Shown here piece by piece: positions 60,809-64,000 of a stretch of 64,000 nucleotides of DNA. Below the pieces are notes generated by a model. It was not told where the DNA came from, ran no database searches, and was given only the letters and a program-made list of their open reading frames with translations. This DNA comes from Telopea speciosissima (lineage: Eukaryota > Streptophyta > Magnoliopsida > Proteales > Proteaceae), in contig NC_057922.1 of assembly GCF_018873765.1 (NCBI RefSeq), positions 66,674,755 to 66,738,754 of the forward strand, in the 5' to 3' direction. The position numbers and the translations under genes were made by a program. Position 1 is the stretch's first letter, and each line of letters opens with the position of its first letter.

Positions 60809-61717
60809 TTCATATAGAATGGTTAGGGTTACGTTCCCCTTGCTACTACCCTTACCAACAGGGGTTTAGGTGTTGGGTAACCAAGGCTCCCTGTGTGCCT
60901 GAGGAGTGATACGAGGCCAGGTCAGGGATGATCATTGGTTATCGGGGTTTGCCTCTGGGTGGCGAGTGGCTTCTACCAGTGCGGGTCCCAAGGTAATAAT
61001 TGAGGTTGCATCGTGGTGATAAGACAAGTGATCCATGATATTTTCTGAGTTGTTGCAGTAGCAAGAACCTAGTGACTTAGACATGTTTGCTAGGTGGCTA
61101 ATATTTTTAATTAATTCATGGATCATGGACTATATGTTATTGTTTGCATGTTCCCCATCCCCTCACTGGGCTCAGTGGAGCTTACCCCTCTTTGCGCAAC
61201 CTTTTTAGATGCATTGTAGGTGTTGTTTTGGTGGAAATCTCTGTGGCTCTTTCTCTGGGATATGTTTTGCTCGGTGTTGCTAATGTGCAATCGGTGACTT
61301 ATATCTATGATGTTGATTAGATGTTGATGACTATGCCAATTGGGCACTTGGATCGAGACACTTATTTCTTTATTCTTTTTAAGTTTCATCATTTGTATGG
61401 TATAAACTCTTTAATAATTACTGTTGTTCTTAGTTTTATTTAACCTCTTAAGAAAGGATGTAATGTATTATTTGTCTATCACATAGACTTTTGAACGCTT
61501 TTATTATTGTAAACGCTTCCATTCTTTTACATCTACATTTACTTTTATTGTAAATGTATTTCTTCCCGCACTCTGATGTACATATGAGTTGTATTGAGTT
61601 GACTGTGATTCGAGCCACTGCATTGAGATCCTGGCTGTGTGGGGTGACACATGTCATCCTAATTATACCCTTTTTATTGTATTTTATCCCTTTTTGGGAT
61701 GGGGGTGTAACATGTCG

Positions 61718-62199
61718 TGCCGTGTGTTTGTGCTCCTTTGATTTGGAAGCGGTTTCTTGAAGGTAGAGAGCTCTGATTTCATGCCTTCAGATTCAGCCCT
61801 AGGAGATTTGAATAAGGATATTGTTCTCTAATTCTCTTCCTTTGATTTTGCCTCGCTGGAGATGAAGAAAAAATCCGAAACCTCCTCTTGGTTTGACAAT
61901 TAAACAGTTCGCACACATAAGGTTCCATAACGTTGTGGAGTTAAGAGTTAGGAGTGCCTCGATAAAGATCCCCAAATAGCTAAAAGAAATCTCTCTGCTA
62001 ACACAAGCCCCCAATTTCCTTCTTGAACTACTAGTTAGCACACATTATCACTCTCATTATCACAGTTCCAGTAAGAGACACTCTTAATCAAGAAAGGGCT
62101 TCAAAGCATCTGAGATAGCTCCTTGATTTCCAGCTTTGAGTTCCACATTTAAGCCTTAGAAAATAATAGTATCATTTGCATATTAAATATGTGAGACTC
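61718..62199 (-). pseudogene. Probable L1 LINE reverse transcriptase remnant (downstream part)
   Basis: On the - strand, near 62180-62150, a short frame reads YANDTIIF, which fits the catalytic YADDTIIF of L1 reverse transcriptases with one change. It is followed by a stop and a degenerate continuation. The frame breaks repeatedly. The upstream half of the same LINE would lie at 63898-64000, beyond the inserted solo LTR. Evidence is one short motif, so this is tentative. Confidence 0.4.
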
Positions 62200-63889
62200 T
62201 GATGAGCACATTTATATGTGAAATCTTAGGGCATAAAGCATACATTTTACCACATTGGACAGAGTTACTTTGGTGCTTTCTTGTATTTTTCAGGTTTTGG
62301 GCTATTCTGGACTATCGGGAGCTGCATGTCCCAAGTTACACGTAAAGTTACCATTTTTCCTTCCATGACTGTAAAGAGGACTAAATTTGGAGCAAGTTGG
62401 ACGTGACGGAATGCAAGTACTCATTCGTCTAGCCCACCATACAGTTGATTAATCTTTTTAGCCCAAGAAAGGATAATGGGTCAGAAAGGAGCTGTAGTGC
62501 AAGCCCATAGTCAGTCTACCACTGCCCAATGACATTTTTGACATTATAGAAGATATTTCTAAGCAATGGTGGAGATCTACTGCAAGTACAGGGTCATTTC
62601 GATAATTTTGCATTCTTGAAGAGAGAGAATGACTGCTACCCACATGGAGGGACCCACATTACCCTTAGATTCCATTAATTTTGGAGGCCCACAAGGTGTC
62701 CACGATTTTTATGGGCTGCATTTAATGCCCCACGATTTTTAGAGGATACATTGGGGATTTTATTAGTTGGTTGAGTAGAATCCTAGTCATCACTCTCTCT
62801 CTCTCCTCCAACTTTTCAAGGGCATTCCTGAAATTTCACTTGGGATAGATTTATTTTGAAAGAGATTTTCTCGTTTATGGAAGGTTGAAAAATCAAAGAT
62901 GCTTTGATTTTATTGCTTAGAGAAGATATCTACAAAGAAAAGGAAGCACAAGTTAGAATTAGAAATTTACTGTTCTAGAAATAGAAGGTTTATGTAAACA
63001 ATATTCTTTTCTCTCCCTCTTTCTATTTTTTTTCTTTTTTCTTGGGATTCAAGGCAATGTAAAGGAGGAAGGAGAAGAGAATATTCTCTTTTCTTAGGCA
63101 ATATTTCTCCTACACTTCCCTCTTCTCTCTTCTCCTCTTTCCCCTATAATTACCCCTACCTCTCTTGTAAATTTTGCTCATTCACTTAGTAAAATTTCTT
63201 CTCTTCTTCTCCTCCTAATTTGTGATTTTTGGCTTTTCTAAGTTCTAGTTTGCTTTTTGATTTTCATTTAATGGTTGTAATAGGTTTAGTTTATGCTTAA
63301 ATCTTCAATTGGGTTGTAATTTCTTAATTCTAGTTTAGGTTTTAAGCCTTCTAGTCTAAATTATTAAGTTGATGACAAGACTTGAAGATTTAGAAGAGGA
63401 GGTCATGGTAAGTTTATGCAAGTATTCAAGCTTTTCAATTACATTCATGCAAGCACATCCAGGTTTTACTATCTAAACTCTCAATCTCATTCTCCATCTC
63501 CTCTATCTCTCTCTATCTTCTTCTTCTTCTCCCTCTATTTCTTTTATTTTAATTTTATATGATTGTGGTTTGTGGATTCACTTTTATTCCCTTATTTCTT
63601 TTTATGTGATTAGTATGTGTGGCTGCATTTTTATTCTTTTCAATTCGCTTTAGTTTGATAGGTTAGATGCTCATGTGTTAGGACGCCAATTTAATTCCTT
63701 AATTTTGTTAGATGCTTATGAGTTAGGATGCATTAATTTTTATTAGTTTAATTAGTTTAATTTAACACTTTAATTTGGTTCACTTTGCATTATTTTTAAG
63801 TTAGTTAAATAGAGTGGCGTATATCTCCTCGTGTTCGACCCGTAGCTACGATTGACCTGTACGCTTGCGATTTTATTTTAACTCAAACA
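62200..63889 (+). mobile_element. Solo LTR related to the Athila/Tat-like element
   Basis: 1690 bp, starting TGATGAG and ending AAACA like the LTRs at 45139 and 54094. The first ~120 bp and the last ~1.1 kb align well with them, but about 62300-62760 is different sequence, so it is a subfamily or recombinant LTR. An 8-bp direct repeat, TGAGACTC, lies on both sides (62192-62199 and 63890-63897), longer than the usual 5 bp. No interior region is present. Confidence 0.87.
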
Positions 63890-63897
63890 TGAGACTC

Positions 63898-64000
63898 CCG
63901 AAGCTTGACCATGCAGTATCACCCCTACTCTTATCCTCTTCTACCCACTCTCAAAATAGGAATTTTCTATCATCCCCTCCAAGCTGGAAGTCTTCCATTC
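63898..64000 (-). pseudogene. Probable L1 LINE remnant (upstream part, cut by window end)
   Basis: On the - strand the sequence reads like the stretch just before the L1 catalytic motif, with a stop inside. It directly precedes the site where the solo LTR at 62200-63889 inserted. It runs off the window. Tentative. Confidence 0.3.

Larger units (their letters stand above)
58841..61712. mobile_element. Second Tekay/Del-like solo LTR
   Basis: It begins TGTTATACCCGCACC and ends GGGGGTGTAACA, with an exact 5-bp duplication TGTCG (58836-58840 and 61713-61717). It is 2872 bp, close to the 2.9 kb net size of 37515-41844, and shares its ends and several blocks, including TTATCGGGGTTTGCC and GGCTTCTACCAG near 60935-60980. 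No gag or pol. It contains several internal duplications, listed separately. Confidence 0.88.

Overview
This is plant nuclear DNA, most likely from a flowering plant and probably a eudicot. The evidence is spliced genes with GT-AG introns, plant-type families (an RBR E3 ligase and an ARID4-like ARID-PHD protein), AT-rich spacers, and plant transposon lineages (Ty3/gypsy with Athila/Tat and Tekay-like features, copia-like, L1 and RTE LINEs, MULEs, hAT elements, MITEs). The species cannot be named from the sequence. All work was by eye: there are no prokaryotic operons, no CRISPR array and no rRNA.

Two host genes are supported. A two-exon RBR E3 ubiquitin ligase lies on + at 3912-4921 (297 aa). 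An ARID4-like gene lies on - at 16823-32682: fifteen coding exons that join in frame to about 805 aa, with an N-terminal region like Arabidopsis ARID4, then an ARID domain and a C-terminal PHD finger. Its second intron is about 6 kb.

The rest is mostly transposon strata, left to right: a 1.15 kb MULE with 9-bp target duplications (1079-2232); four adjacent foldback MITEs upstream of the RBR gene (2391-3200); an L1 LINE remnant (6064-7186); a 1.9 kb MULE with about 250-bp terminal repeats ending in palindromes (9797-11690); a gag-only LTR element on - (11918-16113) that carries a hAT insertion and a small poly(A) retroposon; three copies of one short hAT-like MITE family in ARID4 introns; and, in ARID4 intron 2, a coding-free LTR element inside a hAT relic (27598-30919).

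Further right: a poly(A)-tailed LINE-like retroposon with a 17-bp target duplication (36148-42334), split by a Tekay-like solo LTR (37515-41844) that is itself split by a copia/SIRE-like LTR (37951-39348); an internally deleted RTE LINE (43846-44809); a complete Athila/Tat-like element (45139-55788) with similar LTRs but broken genes; a second Tekay-like solo LTR (58841-61712); and a solo LTR related to the Athila-like element (62200-63889) inside a probable L1 remnant.

No new enzymatic system was found. The most informative content is the nesting order fixed by exact target-site duplications, repeated MITE targeting of one gene, and an Athila-like copy whose LTRs look much younger than its damaged coding region.
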